Notes: generated by a model from the letters alone, not told the origin. A stretch of 51,877 nt of DNA from Halorubrum californiense DSM 19288 (GCF_000336875.1 NZ_AOJK01000067.1:62921-114797); one strand, 5' to 3'; shown: positions 34,244-42,401, numbered from the stretch's first letter. Program-made: numbers and translations.

Positions 34244-34945
34244 TCAGTCCCGAAATATACCCCACGGACGGTCGATGTTATGAGGCGGATCCTCGTGGGA
34301 CGCGTCGATATCGCGGTCATATTCATCGGCGATCATCTCCAACGCCGGCTCGTAGTTCACCCGGTACTCCAACATGTGCTTGATCGTCTCGTCCAACGGA
34401 ATAACCGGATTGCCGTCAACCCACTCGCGAGTGATTTCCCCACTCGTCGGGAACAACACGTACGAGACGGTCGCGTCGTAGTTGGTCGCATCCGGCCGCT
34501 CTTCGATCCGGCTCGGAATCCCGAATTCATCGAAGAACGCCGTCCACTGCTCGACGTCCTGGTCGGCGACCTGGATGAAGATCGGATAGTCGTCGTGGCC
34601 GCGGGCGATCTGATAACCACCGTGGGTCCAGACGTAGACGCCGTCGATTTTCGTGTACGCAAAAGGCATCCCGGCGAAGTGCGGAATAACGTAGCCGTCG
34701 TCGATCGAAGGGGGAACAGCGCGAGAAATGGCCGAGACGAGATCGTAGTAGCGATCCCTGACAACGTAATTCTCGATGAAGACGCCGTCATCCCGGCGGA
34801 TGAAGCCTGCATCCTCCAACCGCTCGATCCAGTCGTAGACCCACGAGTAGGAGCCGTCGATCTTCTGGGCGATTCGACGGATCGAGTCGCCCGGCCGGGC
34901 CGCGACCATAATTTTCGCCGCAGTCTCGTCGACGTACTCCATCAT
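34244..34945 (-). CDS. Winged-helix regulator, paralogue B
   Basis: 233 residues from ATG at 34945 (MMEYVDETAAKIMVAARPGD); the second ATG at 34942 is equally possible. The winged helix is DSIRRIAQKIDGSYSWVYDWIERLEDAGFI. The C-terminal block, YVIPHFAGMPFAYTKIDGVYV with WTHGGYQIARGHDDYPIF, is homologous to paralogue A at 23121-23780. It is the only gene between dyad copies 3 and 4, on the minus strand while the neighbours are on the plus. This makes it look like a mobile single-gene segment. It is probably a transcription regulator; the ligand is unknown. Confidence 0.75.
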   Translation of the reverse strand: MMEYVDETAAKIMVAARPGDSIRRIAQKIDGSYSWVYDWIERLEDAGFIRRDDGVFIENYVVRDRYYDLVSAISRAVPPSIDDGYVIPHFAGMPFAYTKIDGVYVWTHGGYQIARGHDDYPIFIQVADQDVEQWTAFFDEFGIPSRIEERPDATNYDATVSYVLFPTSGEITREWVDGNPVIPLDETIKHMLEYRVNYEPALEMIADEYDRDIDASHEDPPHNIDRPWGIFRD

Positions 34946-35076
34946 CGCTAGTTATCGGTATCGCATCTAACAGTATTAGTCTTGTCCCCCGTATTCCCTA
35001 TGAAGTTATCGCTATACAGATATACCCTTCTTAGCTCTGGTAGTCCGATCCGGCTCAGCATTCGAACAGAGAAGGT

Positions 35077-35118
35077 TTAACCAACAGAGGATACGATTGA
35101 TCGGTATTTGTTGGTTAA
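35077..35118. repeat. TTAACCAAC dyad, copy 4
   Basis: TTAACCAAC (35077-35085) and GTTGGTTAA (35110-35118), spacer 24 bases. The right arm runs directly into the T-box of hairpin member 14, so a bound protein could affect that promoter. Confidence 0.85.
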
Positions 35119-35150
35119 GTTTTTCAGCGCCCGCCAAGGGGCGGAGGCGC
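35119..35150 (+). promoter_or_regulatory. T-box plus GC hairpin, family member 14
   Basis: TTTTT (35120-35124) precedes GCGCC (35127-35131) and GGCGC (35146-35150) around a loop with AAGGGGCGG. The start at 35171 is 20 bases after it. Confidence 0.55.
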
Positions 35151-35170
35151 ACTCCCGTCTCCACCGACCC

Positions 35171-35998
35171 ATGACCGACCGATATCTAACGACCGTTCTC
35201 GACGAGGCAGAGCGAGTCGCAGAGCACCATAACCAAGTTGCCCGATCTTCAGACAATCCGAACCACGAGTATCTCCGGTACGCCGTCCTTCGGTTGCTCG
35301 AAGACGAGGCTGACGAGACATCGGTGGAGATACCGCAGATCGACGGCATAACCGTCGGATACGGGGAGAATAAGGCGATGTACGAGAGCTGGGACGACGA
35401 CGTCGAGTGGTGGGAGGCGGTTCCGCCGCAGGCGGAATGTACTCGCTTCCGGATGTTCTACCCCGACGAGTACGAGGCTGTTCCGCGAGTCATCGTCGAC
35501 GTGATGGCAGCACTCGGGGCGTGGCGTGTCTGGAGTGGGAGCGCTGCCGCCTGTGGCTCCTACGATCATCGCGAGCGGCGGGAAGTCCACTATCTGTGGC
35601 CGGAAGGTCATCCGATTGAAGACCTGCTGCAGGATCGGCTCCAGAGTCCTACCGGCGCCGTCGCGCCGGACGGTGGACGAACTGGCGATCTTCGCGACCG
35701 GATGGTCGTCATGGAGGACTCGAGCCAGTATGTAGACCTCGAACCGCGAACTCGACGAGCCGTCGACGAAACAATGGCAGTCTCGCTGCTCGAAAAGGGT
35801 GGTCGTTACGAGGTGCAGTCAGCCTCGGGGAGCTGGTACGAAGTCGACGTAATTAGCGAATCCTGCACCTGTCCGGACTGGCAACAACGAGCGCCCGAGG
35901 GCGGTTGCAAACACATCCGCCGGGTAGATCACGAAATCAAGCAGGGACGAGTTCCCCGACCGGACGGGCGACTCCCGACCGGATCGAACCGGACATAA
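35171..35998 (+). CDS. SWIM zinc-finger protein
   Basis: 275 residues from ATG 35171 (MTDRYLTTVLDEAERVAEHH). The N-terminal half is helical then strand-rich (TRFRMFYPDEYEAVPRVIVD). The C-terminal SWIM motif is CTCPDWQQRAPEGGCKHIRR, CxC...CxH. SWIM domains bind DNA or proteins and occur in transposases and repair factors. The gene is the only one between dyad copies 4 and 5, and copy 5 starts at the base after its TAA stop. This tight fit suggests the gene and dyad travel together. No specific role is known. Confidence 0.75.
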   Translation: MTDRYLTTVLDEAERVAEHHNQVARSSDNPNHEYLRYAVLRLLEDEADETSVEIPQIDGITVGYGENKAMYESWDDDVEWWEAVPPQAECTRFRMFYPDEYEAVPRVIVDVMAALGAWRVWSGSAAACGSYDHRERREVHYLWPEGHPIEDLLQDRLQSPTGAVAPDGGRTGDLRDRMVVMEDSSQYVDLEPRTRRAVDETMAVSLLEKGGRYEVQSASGSWYEVDVISESCTCPDWQQRAPEGGCKHIRRVDHEIKQGRVPRPDGRLPTGSNRT

Positions 35999-36039
35999 TT
36001 AACCAACAGAACTATGGATTGATGCCTATTGTTGGTTAA
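35999..36039. repeat. TTAACCAAC dyad, copy 5
   Basis: TTAACCAAC (35999-36007) and GTTGGTTAA (36031-36039), spacer 23 bases. It abuts the stop of the SWIM gene and lies 16 bases before the next start at 36056. Its spacer shares GATTGATnnnTATT-like sequence with copy 4. Confidence 0.85.
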
Positions 36040-36055
36040 TACGAGGCGACAACCA

Positions 36056-36379
36056 ATGCCCTACCAGCCACCGACCCCGCCTGCAGGACTTCCAGCCGAA
36101 TTAGTCGATACTCTCAACGAGGCATCGCCGGAACAGCTTCGGGACGTAGCGCACTACGCTGAGGGGCTAGCCGAACACAAGGAACGGGAAGCCCGTCTGG
36201 AGGAGGAATCGGCCGAGAAGAATATCGAGGAACGTCCCGACGATCTCCCAGACGACGTTCCCTCAAAAGCGACGATCACAATCAAGGAAATTAACGACAA
36301 TCGCTACTACTACTGGCAGTGGAGAGAAGGAGAAAAAGTGACGTCGAAGTACAAGGGACCGGTTAATCCTGACGAATAG
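36056..36379 (+). CDS. 107-residue protein beside the origin, unknown
   Basis: 107 residues from ATG 36056 (MPYQPPTPPAGLPAELVDTL); upstream sequence is dyad copy 5. A helical middle (SPEQLRDVAHYAEGLAEHKE) leads to a strand-rich end, ATITIKEINDNRYYYWQWRE and GEKVTSKYKGPVNP. The last block resembles a small domain found in haloarchaeal plasmid proteins that I cannot name with confidence. It is the last + strand gene before the replication origin. Because the dyad lies only 16 bases upstream, dyad-binding could affect its expression. Confidence 0.65.
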   Translation: MPYQPPTPPAGLPAELVDTLNEASPEQLRDVAHYAEGLAEHKEREARLEEESAEKNIEERPDDLPDDVPSKATITIKEINDNRYYYWQWREGEKVTSKYKGPVNPDE

Positions 36380-36527
36380 GCAATATAACGTCCCAGTTGG
36401 ATGGCCAGTTGTTCGGAGGTAGGCGTCTGCGAAGTGAAAGACGGAAGCTGTCAGTGCTCGGATCACGGAGCAGTCTCGCATCGTTTGACCTCGGTTTTTC
36501 ACTCGGTCGTAGATTCGAAGACAGGCA

Positions 36528-37361
36528 CCTCTATCGATTTGTTCAACAAAACCACCTGCATGCGGAGGGTCGCCCCTATCGATTTGTTCGTCGAGAAGTC
36601 ACCCATCGGAGACCGGTATCGAAGCAATGGAGAGAAATGACGAGATTGAGTATAGAACTGCCCCGACACGTGATCGGCTGGATCTATCGCGAGCGGGTCA
36701 AGGGGACCACACACCCACCCCTATCGATTTGTTCTGGCGAGAAAGGGGGGGGAGGGGGAGTCAATCCCGAAGAAACCCAGGTAGATATGATTCCTCAGAA
36801 TGATGTCTCTCGACTATACCCATCTTTATTAACCTGATATCTATCATAATCGGTGTATGGAAAGTGTATTAGACAAATCGATAGGGGAGGGTATAGAGTA
36901 GTAAAGTCAAGGAATAGAGAGAACAACAAGACGTCTCTTGCCGTAATATACAAGCAGTCCAATTCTGCTCTTCGTCCTTCGGTTTTTCATCGGTGTTTAA
37001 ATACTCTATCAGGAGGTGGATAGAGTGAATGAGAGTGGTTAGAACAAATCGATAGACGTGCGTTCTTCTAGCTAGCTAGTAACTAGAACTAGAAAGAAGA
37101 AAAAGAGAAGATGAAAGTGACTCTCGATTCCGCCCTAACCGTGACGTAGACGAGACGGTAGTCCATTTTGGAATTCGGCACCCCCTCCCCTTCTTGATGG
37201 TTGAAACAAATCGATAGGGGTGAGAGGGTGTGTGGGAACTCTCGTGGATTCAGTTGAGATGAAGAGCCTAACAAATCGTCGGAGGTCATAGGAGATGACT
37301 GTGTATCCCTCTGAAAACCCGGTTCTGGCTACCATACCGGTAGAAAAGAAATCGACAGGGG
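36528..37361. other. Replication origin with inverted ORB-like repeats
   Basis: The repeat is GAACAAATCGATAGGGG. Three copies face left (36528-36544, 36573-36589, 36718-36734) and three face right (36874-36889, 37042-37058, 37203-37222); a degenerate copy lies at 37343-37361. Between the two sets is an AT-rich stretch (around 36780-36860) that could unwind first. This arrangement, inverted origin recognition boxes with terminal G-strings around a duplex unwinding element beside orc1/cdc6, is typical of haloarchaeal origins. No gene was seen from 36380 to 37395. Confidence 0.85.
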
Positions 37362-37395
37362 AATCTTTTAGTGTCCTGATAGAGAGAGATGCGGT

Positions 37396-38721
37396 ATGCC
37401 CACGGATCCTGGTCCCGAGGAAACACCTGAGTCCACGGGTTCTATCAAAGATCTCATTCTCGAGCAGGAGGAAGCCGCGAGTCTAATCAAGAACCGGTCA
37501 CTCCTTGAACCGAATGAGATCGTTGACGAGGAACGTATCGTTGGTCGCGACACCCAGCTCACCGATATCACCCAACATCTTCGCGTCGCGATCAGTAACG
37601 AACGACCGCCGAACCTCTTCCTCTATGGACCGTCTGGGACCGGGAAATCCCTCATCATCAACGCCGTCTGTCAGAACATCGTCGAACTCTGCGAAAGTCG
37701 TGATATCCGGTTCGGCGTCATCCAGATGAACTGCCAGAACGTGGGAACCCTCGGCGCAGCCGTCTACGAACTTGCACGGAAGGTAGCGAACGACATTGGA
37801 ACGACTGTCGATGTCCCGGAGCATGGGGTTCCAAACAAGAAAAAATGGCGCGAACTCTACCGACTCATCAACGAACACTACGATACAGTCGTATTCATTC
37901 TCGATGAACTCGACATGCTCGTCGGTCGTCGCGATATGGACGAGCCAGCTTTCTCCCGCCTACTCTATCAGCTCTCTCGTGCCGGAAGCACCGATGAGAT
38001 CACCGCCCAGGTTTCCGTGACCGCCATCACAAACGATACGAAGATGATGGAGAGCGTGGGGAGTCGCGCTCTCAGTTCGTTCACCCCTGAGGACGTTCAC
38101 TTCAGTGACTACGACGCCAACCAGCTCCGGGAGATCCTCTGGGCTCGGGAGGACGCCTTCCACGAGGATGCGCTCAGTGACGACGTCATTCCACTCGCAG
38201 CGGCATTCGCCGCCCAAACTAACGGTGATGCACGGAAGGCGATCGACCTGATGCGAACAGCGGGGTCGATTGCAGAAAAAACAGGAGCGGACAAAGTCCG
38301 TGAGGAGCACGTCCGAGAGGCCCAAGATAAGGTCGAGAAGAACCGCGTATTAGAGGTAACGCGTGGGATTAGTACGCAGAAAAAGCTCTGTCTGTTCGCG
38401 ACTGCAGCTGTGGCCCGTGAGGCTGGAACTGGGGCAGCGAGAAGCCCAATCGGATACCGAGTGTATCAGTACTTGACGGGCACCCTGGATTCGGACCAGT
38501 ATCATCAAGAGACGTACGTGAACAAGATGAAGGAACTCACGACGTATTCGTTGGTCGAGACAGAGCGGAAGAGTCAGGGACCACACTCGGGCAGCTATCT
38601 CGAATTCACGTTTGGTGAGAACCCGGAAACCATTATCGAGACGCTTCGGGAAGATTCGCGGCTGGACGATGTCCACGATGACGAACTCCGTACTGTCGTG
38701 AACGCACAGCTCAACCAGTAG
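37396..38721 (+). CDS. Orc1/Cdc6 family replication initiator
   Basis: 441 residues from ATG 37396. The AAA+ Walker A is GPSGTGKS (78-85) and Walker B is FILDELDML with D170-E171. Sensor-1 is likely in VTAITNDTKM and the Orc/Cdc6 motif in NGDARKAIDLMRTAG. The C-terminal winged helix includes RSPIGYRVYQYLTG. The protein binds the ORB repeats and loads the replicative helicase. ORB-like repeats lie on both sides of the gene, so it probably acts at this origin and may repress itself. Length is normal for the family. Confidence 0.95.
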   Translation: MPTDPGPEETPESTGSIKDLILEQEEAASLIKNRSLLEPNEIVDEERIVGRDTQLTDITQHLRVAISNERPPNLFLYGPSGTGKSLIINAVCQNIVELCESRDIRFGVIQMNCQNVGTLGAAVYELARKVANDIGTTVDVPEHGVPNKKKWRELYRLINEHYDTVVFILDELDMLVGRRDMDEPAFSRLLYQLSRAGSTDEITAQVSVTAITNDTKMMESVGSRALSSFTPEDVHFSDYDANQLREILWAREDAFHEDALSDDVIPLAAAFAAQTNGDARKAIDLMRTAGSIAEKTGADKVREEHVREAQDKVEKNRVLEVTRGISTQKKLCLFATAAVAREAGTGAARSPIGYRVYQYLTGTLDSDQYHQETYVNKMKELTTYSLVETERKSQGPHSGSYLEFTFGENPETIIETLREDSRLDDVHDDELRTVVNAQLNQ

Positions 38722-38731
38722 GCTGTATCTC

Positions 38732-38850
38732 GAACAAATCGATAGGGGTGAGGGTGTTCTCAATGACTCAGCATCATCGCTGACTGGAACAAGTCGATAG
38801 GGGTGGGTCTACACACTGTGGTGGCCGCTCACACAACAAATCGATAGAGG
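38732..38850 (+). repeat. Three ORB-like repeats after orc1/cdc6
   Basis: Copies at 38732-38750, 38787-38805 (GAACAAGTCG variant) and 38835-38850 (ending GATAGAGG), all in the same direction, spaced 45-55 bases. They may be part of the origin or an incompatibility/copy-control set. Confidence 0.75.
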
Positions 38851-38870
38851 CGACTGTCCAAGAGTTCGTG

Positions 38871-39107
38871 TCACCGATATTCTACAGTTGTTGTGACACT
38901 GGGCTCTTCGAACTGGTCGACTTCGTCGAGGAAGACGACGGAGAGGCCGTCGTCATAGGTAATGTAGCCTACGTCTACGAGACGGTTCACGGCCTGTTTC
39001 ACCGTCTCCTACGGCGTGTGGAGGTGGTGGGCGACACGGCGGATGGAGTCACCACTCTCGATAGCGAGGATGACCTGCGCCGCCGTATCGTCGAGCACCT
39101 CGTACAT
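38871..39107 (-). pseudogene. Decayed third copy of the winged-helix regulator
   Basis: The minus strand from 39107 reads MYEVLDDTAAQVILAIESGD, then SIRRVAHHLHTP, an in-frame TAG, ETVKQAVNRLVDVGYITYDD and GL. This matches the N-terminal winged helix of the proteins at 23121-23780 and 34244-34945. After GL the match is lost, and the frame ends at 38873, so the whole C-terminal domain is missing. Both the internal stop and the truncation mark a pseudogene. It sits between origin repeats and the Bax1-like gene. Confidence 0.75.
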
Positions 39108-39177
39108 CTAGTAGTTGCCAATACTCTGGTAATAGCTAAAAATATCACCCGACTGTGGCCTTCGATGGGCTCGCTGT

Positions 39178-40527
39178 TCAATCAGAAGGATGTGGCGATA
39201 CCGCAAACTGTTCAGCCAATTCAACCACATCGTAGACATGTCCCCCGGTTTTGAACCACAACAGCCGATCAGAGGCACCCCCAAACTCCTCACTTGCGCA
39301 ATCCAGCCGCTCCGAGACAGCCAGCACGAAATTGTCGGCCTCCACCTGTCGGATCTTCTTTAGCTTCGCGTCCAAGTACTCGGGCGTCCAGAAGCCGACG
39401 ATCTCGAGAATCGCACGCCTACCATCAGGATGTTTGATCGCGAAGTCGGGAATCATCACCTCAGCACCAAGGTCGAAGACGTCGTCTTCTCGCACCAACT
39501 CCCAGTCCGTATTCGCTCGCTCCCACTTCTGGGTGAGCGTCCGCTCGACGTCGCTATCGAACTGGTCGCCCGCGCTGTAGTGTGAATCGAGGTCCTCCGT
39601 CTGGTCGAGCGCGAACCGTCGGGTCTCGCCGGTCGTCTCGTCGACGAGGATCTCGGCGGTCATCTCCCACCGATCACAGAGCGGCAACGCCGGTAGGAAG
39701 TTCGCCATCCGGATTCCGTATTTCTGCGATTGCGAGAATAGCGACGCCGGCCCGTCCAGTACGGCCTCATAGCCGGCGGCTTGGTCCGTGCTCGTGACGC
39801 GCTCCCCGTCAGCGTCGATCGGATAGATCCGGTGCATCAGTCCGAACAGCTTCACGTAGCTGAAGACCGTCCCGAAGTGATCCCACACGCGAATCCGCAT
39901 TTCCGTCGCGTCGTAGAGCACCGCTTGGGCGAGCGCGAGATTGTAGCGGGTCAGGAGCCAGTCCACGGTGAGGTCGGTGTGTTCGTACTCCGCATCGCTG
40001 CTGCCGGTCAGCGTGGTCGTCGACGTCGACCCATCACCATCACTGGCGTACTGCTCGGCCGTTCGCGTCCCGACCCGGACGAGTCGCTTGTTATCGTCGA
40101 GATCGGCGTACATTCCCCGATAGCACTCCTCGAGTGACAACCCGAGGTCGTCGGCGACCGCGCTGTACACCTCCAGTTTCTGTGTATCCTCACCGAGCGT
40201 GGGCTGGCGAACGATGGGATACCGATCGTTGGCTTTCTCGAAGAGCCGCCGGCGTATCTCACGCGGTTCGACGGTGGCAACGATCTCGAATTCGCACTCG
40301 TCTTTGAGGAGTTTCTCGAGGCCCTGGACGATCTTGTAGTCGGTATCCGCGACGGTCAGCTCGTCAATCGCGTCTTCGAGCTCACCTTTCGACTCGTCGA
40401 GATGGTCCTCAAACAGCTGGATGAGTTCCCGAGCAGTCTTCCGGTAGCGCTCTTCGTCGGGATCGATGAATAGCGGCGTCACCGTTTCGTCGGTCGTTCG
40501 TGATCGTGCGAGATCAGCCGTCAGCAC
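39178..40527 (-). CDS. Bax1-like nuclease (DUF790), partner of XPB
   Basis: 449 residues (MLTADLARSRTTDETVTPLF). The helical N-terminal region (ELIQLFEDHLDESKGELEDA) and the C-terminal nuclease core (VMIPDFAIKHPDGRRAILEIVGFW, then KLKKIRQVEADNFVLAVSERL) match DUF790/Bax1 proteins. D of PDF and E of LEIVGFW belong to the PD-(D/E)xK site. Bax1 binds XPB helicase and cuts damaged DNA in archaeal nucleotide excision repair. Its start overlaps the XPB gene stop by 14 bases, supporting one complex. Confidence 0.85.
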   Translation of the reverse strand: MLTADLARSRTTDETVTPLFIDPDEERYRKTARELIQLFEDHLDESKGELEDAIDELTVADTDYKIVQGLEKLLKDECEFEIVATVEPREIRRRLFEKANDRYPIVRQPTLGEDTQKLEVYSAVADDLGLSLEECYRGMYADLDDNKRLVRVGTRTAEQYASDGDGSTSTTTLTGSSDAEYEHTDLTVDWLLTRYNLALAQAVLYDATEMRIRVWDHFGTVFSYVKLFGLMHRIYPIDADGERVTSTDQAAGYEAVLDGPASLFSQSQKYGIRMANFLPALPLCDRWEMTAEILVDETTGETRRFALDQTEDLDSHYSAGDQFDSDVERTLTQKWERANTDWELVREDDVFDLGAEVMIPDFAIKHPDGRRAILEIVGFWTPEYLDAKLKKIRQVEADNFVLAVSERLDCASEEFGGASDRLLWFKTGGHVYDVVELAEQFAVSPHPSD

Positions 40528-41926
40528 TGGTGGTCACCCCCTCGCGGCGTCGCTGGGAGACGTACGTCTCCATCGTGTCCTCGGTAATGATCTCGTAGAG
40601 ACGAGCCGGATCGCGGTCGTCCGTGGGCCGTAGGATGCGGCCGAGTCGCTGCGCATACTGGCGTTTCGAGGCGCTCCCCGAGAGGATGATTCCGACGTTC
40701 GCCGCTGGGACGTCGATGCCCTCGTCGAGGACCTGCGAGGTCACGAGCATCGAGTACTCCCCGCTGCGGAATCGTTCCAGAATCTCGGTGCGTTCGTCGG
40801 TTTTCGTCTGGTGGGTGATACAGGGAACGATGAACTCTTGGGAGATGTCGTAGGCGAAGTCGTTGTTGGCGGTAAAGATTATCGCGCGGTCGTCGTGGTG
40901 GCGCTTGCTGAGATTGTCGAGCGTGTCGAGCTTCTTCTCGGCGGTCCGGGCGATCCGCTCGGCGCGTTGCTTGGCGATGAGTGCCCGTCGCCCCTGTGGA
41001 TCGTAGGACGTGCGCTTGAGAAACTCCGCATAGCCGTCCTCTTTCCAGAGGTCGAACTCGTGGCTGTCGACGTAGTCGCGATAGATCTGATACTCCTCGT
41101 CGTATTCCGACCGTTCGTCGGCCGTGAGGTCGACCGACATGTGGATTGTCTCGTACTCGCTGAGGTACTCGCCAGCGAGTTCGTCGACGTCCTCCCGATA
41201 GACGACGGGACCGAGGAGGTCCTCGAGAAGTTCGTGCTTGCCATCGGGCCGCTCGTAGGTCGCCGTGAGGCCGAGGCGATGGGGGGCGATCATCATCTCG
41301 GGGATCTGCCGGTAGGTCGGAGCTGGCAGGTGGTGTTCCTCGTCGACGACGAGCAGGCCGAACTGGTCGCCGTACTCGTTGACGTAGCGATAGGCACTGT
41401 CGTAGGTTGTGACCGTGATTGCGGTGACGTCGTGGCTGCCGCCGCCAAGCACGCCAACCGGTTCCGTGAGTTGGTCGCCGAAGGCGTTGGCGAGGGTGGC
41501 GTGCCACTGGTTCATCAGGTCAATCGTCGGAGTCACGACGAGCGTGCTCACGCCGGCGTCGGCAATGGCCTGGAGACCGAGGAACGTTTTCCCGCTGCCC
41601 GTGGGGAGGACGACACTGCCTCGGCGGTCGTGGTCGATCCAGGCGTCGAGGGCGGCCTGCTGGTAGTCACGCGGTTCGATGTGGAGCGCCGGCGTGAGGT
41701 CGAGATCAGGATAGGTTCGGGCGGCGTCTTCAAGGGCGTGAGCGAAGCCGTCTTGTAACGTTGCCTGCTCGTCTCCGTCTGTCCACGTGCCAGCCCATTC
41801 GAGGAGAGATCGATATCGATACGCTTGGGATCGGTACTCGTCGACGCGGTCGTCCCACTCCGCAAAGGGCACGTCCTCGGGGGCATTTTGGAGCAAGAGA
41901 GTCCCGTCGTCGAATTCGATTCGCAT
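40514..41926 (-). CDS. XPB/Rad25-like DNA helicase
   Basis: 470 residues. The N-terminal damage-recognition-type region precedes helicase motif I PTGSGKT (108-114), motif II DEEH (195-198), motif III LGLTATYERPDG and motif VI QRLGRILRP near the C-terminus. An RED-like loop is expected near YERPDGKHELLEDLLGPVVY. XPB unwinds DNA at lesions and is paired with Bax1 in archaea. The 14-base overlap with the Bax1 gene shows co-translation. Haloarchaeal plasmids often carry such repair pairs near the origin; whether this duplicates a chromosomal copy cannot be told here. Confidence 0.9.
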   Translation of the reverse strand: MRIEFDDGTLLLQNAPEDVPFAEWDDRVDEYRSQAYRYRSLLEWAGTWTDGDEQATLQDGFAHALEDAARTYPDLDLTPALHIEPRDYQQAALDAWIDHDRRGSVVLPTGSGKTFLGLQAIADAGVSTLVVTPTIDLMNQWHATLANAFGDQLTEPVGVLGGGSHDVTAITVTTYDSAYRYVNEYGDQFGLLVVDEEHHLPAPTYRQIPEMMIAPHRLGLTATYERPDGKHELLEDLLGPVVYREDVDELAGEYLSEYETIHMSVDLTADERSEYDEEYQIYRDYVDSHEFDLWKEDGYAEFLKRTSYDPQGRRALIAKQRAERIARTAEKKLDTLDNLSKRHHDDRAIIFTANNDFAYDISQEFIVPCITHQTKTDERTEILERFRSGEYSMLVTSQVLDEGIDVPAANVGIILSGSASKRQYAQRLGRILRPTDDRDPARLYEIITEDTMETYVSQRRREGVTTSADG

Positions 41927-42044
41927 TCAGTATTGAGATGAATGTTCCCAGGAGGATTCAATATGTGGGTTCTTGGAGTTTCGTTGCGGCGCGACGCTGT
42001 ACACGTCTGCGGATGAGGATGGTTCTATCGGGGACTTTGCGTTG

Positions 42045-42401
42045 TTAGCGGTTGAGCCAGTACTGCCAGTCTGCGATCGCTTGTTCCGTGTCATCACTGG
42101 CTTCGACAGGCTCCAGTTGCTCCAGTGGCACGCCAAGCTCCCTGCCCATCCACTCTATCGTCACGAACATCTGGCTGAGAGTCGGATCTGTCGGGGACAT
42201 TCCGACCACGCGTATCGTTTCGCCTTCCTCTAGAGGTGACTCCTCCTGCTCGGTGACACAGCGCGCTTCGAACGGGAAGTCCATCGTATCCCCCAGATAG
42301 GCGGACCATCCCCATGCTTGCTCTTCAGGGCTGTAGGTATCGACGATGATCCGCATCTTGATGCGTTCTTCCCGTTCTTCGTCTTTCTCGGCCCGTGTCA
42401 T
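42045..42401 (-). CDS. Calcium-binding-like small protein (PF11535-like)
   Basis: 118 residues (MTRAEKDEEREERIKMRIIV); a start at the second Met (residue 16) is possible. The core reads AYLGDTMDFPFEARCVTEQE, then SPLEEGETIRVVGMSPTDPT and VPLEQLEPVEASDDTEQAIA. The pattern of PFxA, SPLxxG and VPLxxL is that of the small calcium-binding family PF11535 as I recall it. The function of that family is poorly known. It is transcribed leftward from a region that contains dyad copy 6, 114 bases upstream of the start. Confidence 0.65.
   Translation of the reverse strand: MTRAEKDEEREERIKMRIIVDTYSPEEQAWGWSAYLGDTMDFPFEARCVTEQEESPLEEGETIRVVGMSPTDPTLSQMFVTIEWMGRELGVPLEQLEPVEASDDTEQAIADWQYWLNR

Noticed and set aside
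1386-35150. Hairpin family as ordinary terminators
   Set aside because: The T-run precedes the stem on the + strand and the elements lie just before start codons, not after stop codons.
1386-35150. GGGGTG loops as the ribosome binding sites of the next genes
   Set aside because: Distances to the start codons vary from under 20 to about 90 bases, and genes such as 10555 and 32470 have a separate SD at the proper distance.
36401-36640. Small open frames in the origin region
   Set aside because: They run through the ORB repeats and lack start signals or recognisable protein sequence.
36528-38850. Origin repeats as CRISPR or transposon ends
   Set aside because: They are 16-19 bases, occur in both directions and are associated with orc1/cdc6, as expected for ORB elements.
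38871-39107. TAG in the regulator remnant as pyrrolysine
   Set aside because: Haloarchaea are not known to use pyrrolysine, and the gene is also truncated, so a pseudogene is simpler.
40811-41758. Plus-strand open frame within the XPB gene
   Set aside because: It is entirely inside a well-supported helicase gene on the other strand and shows only Val/Leu-rich mirrored sequence.
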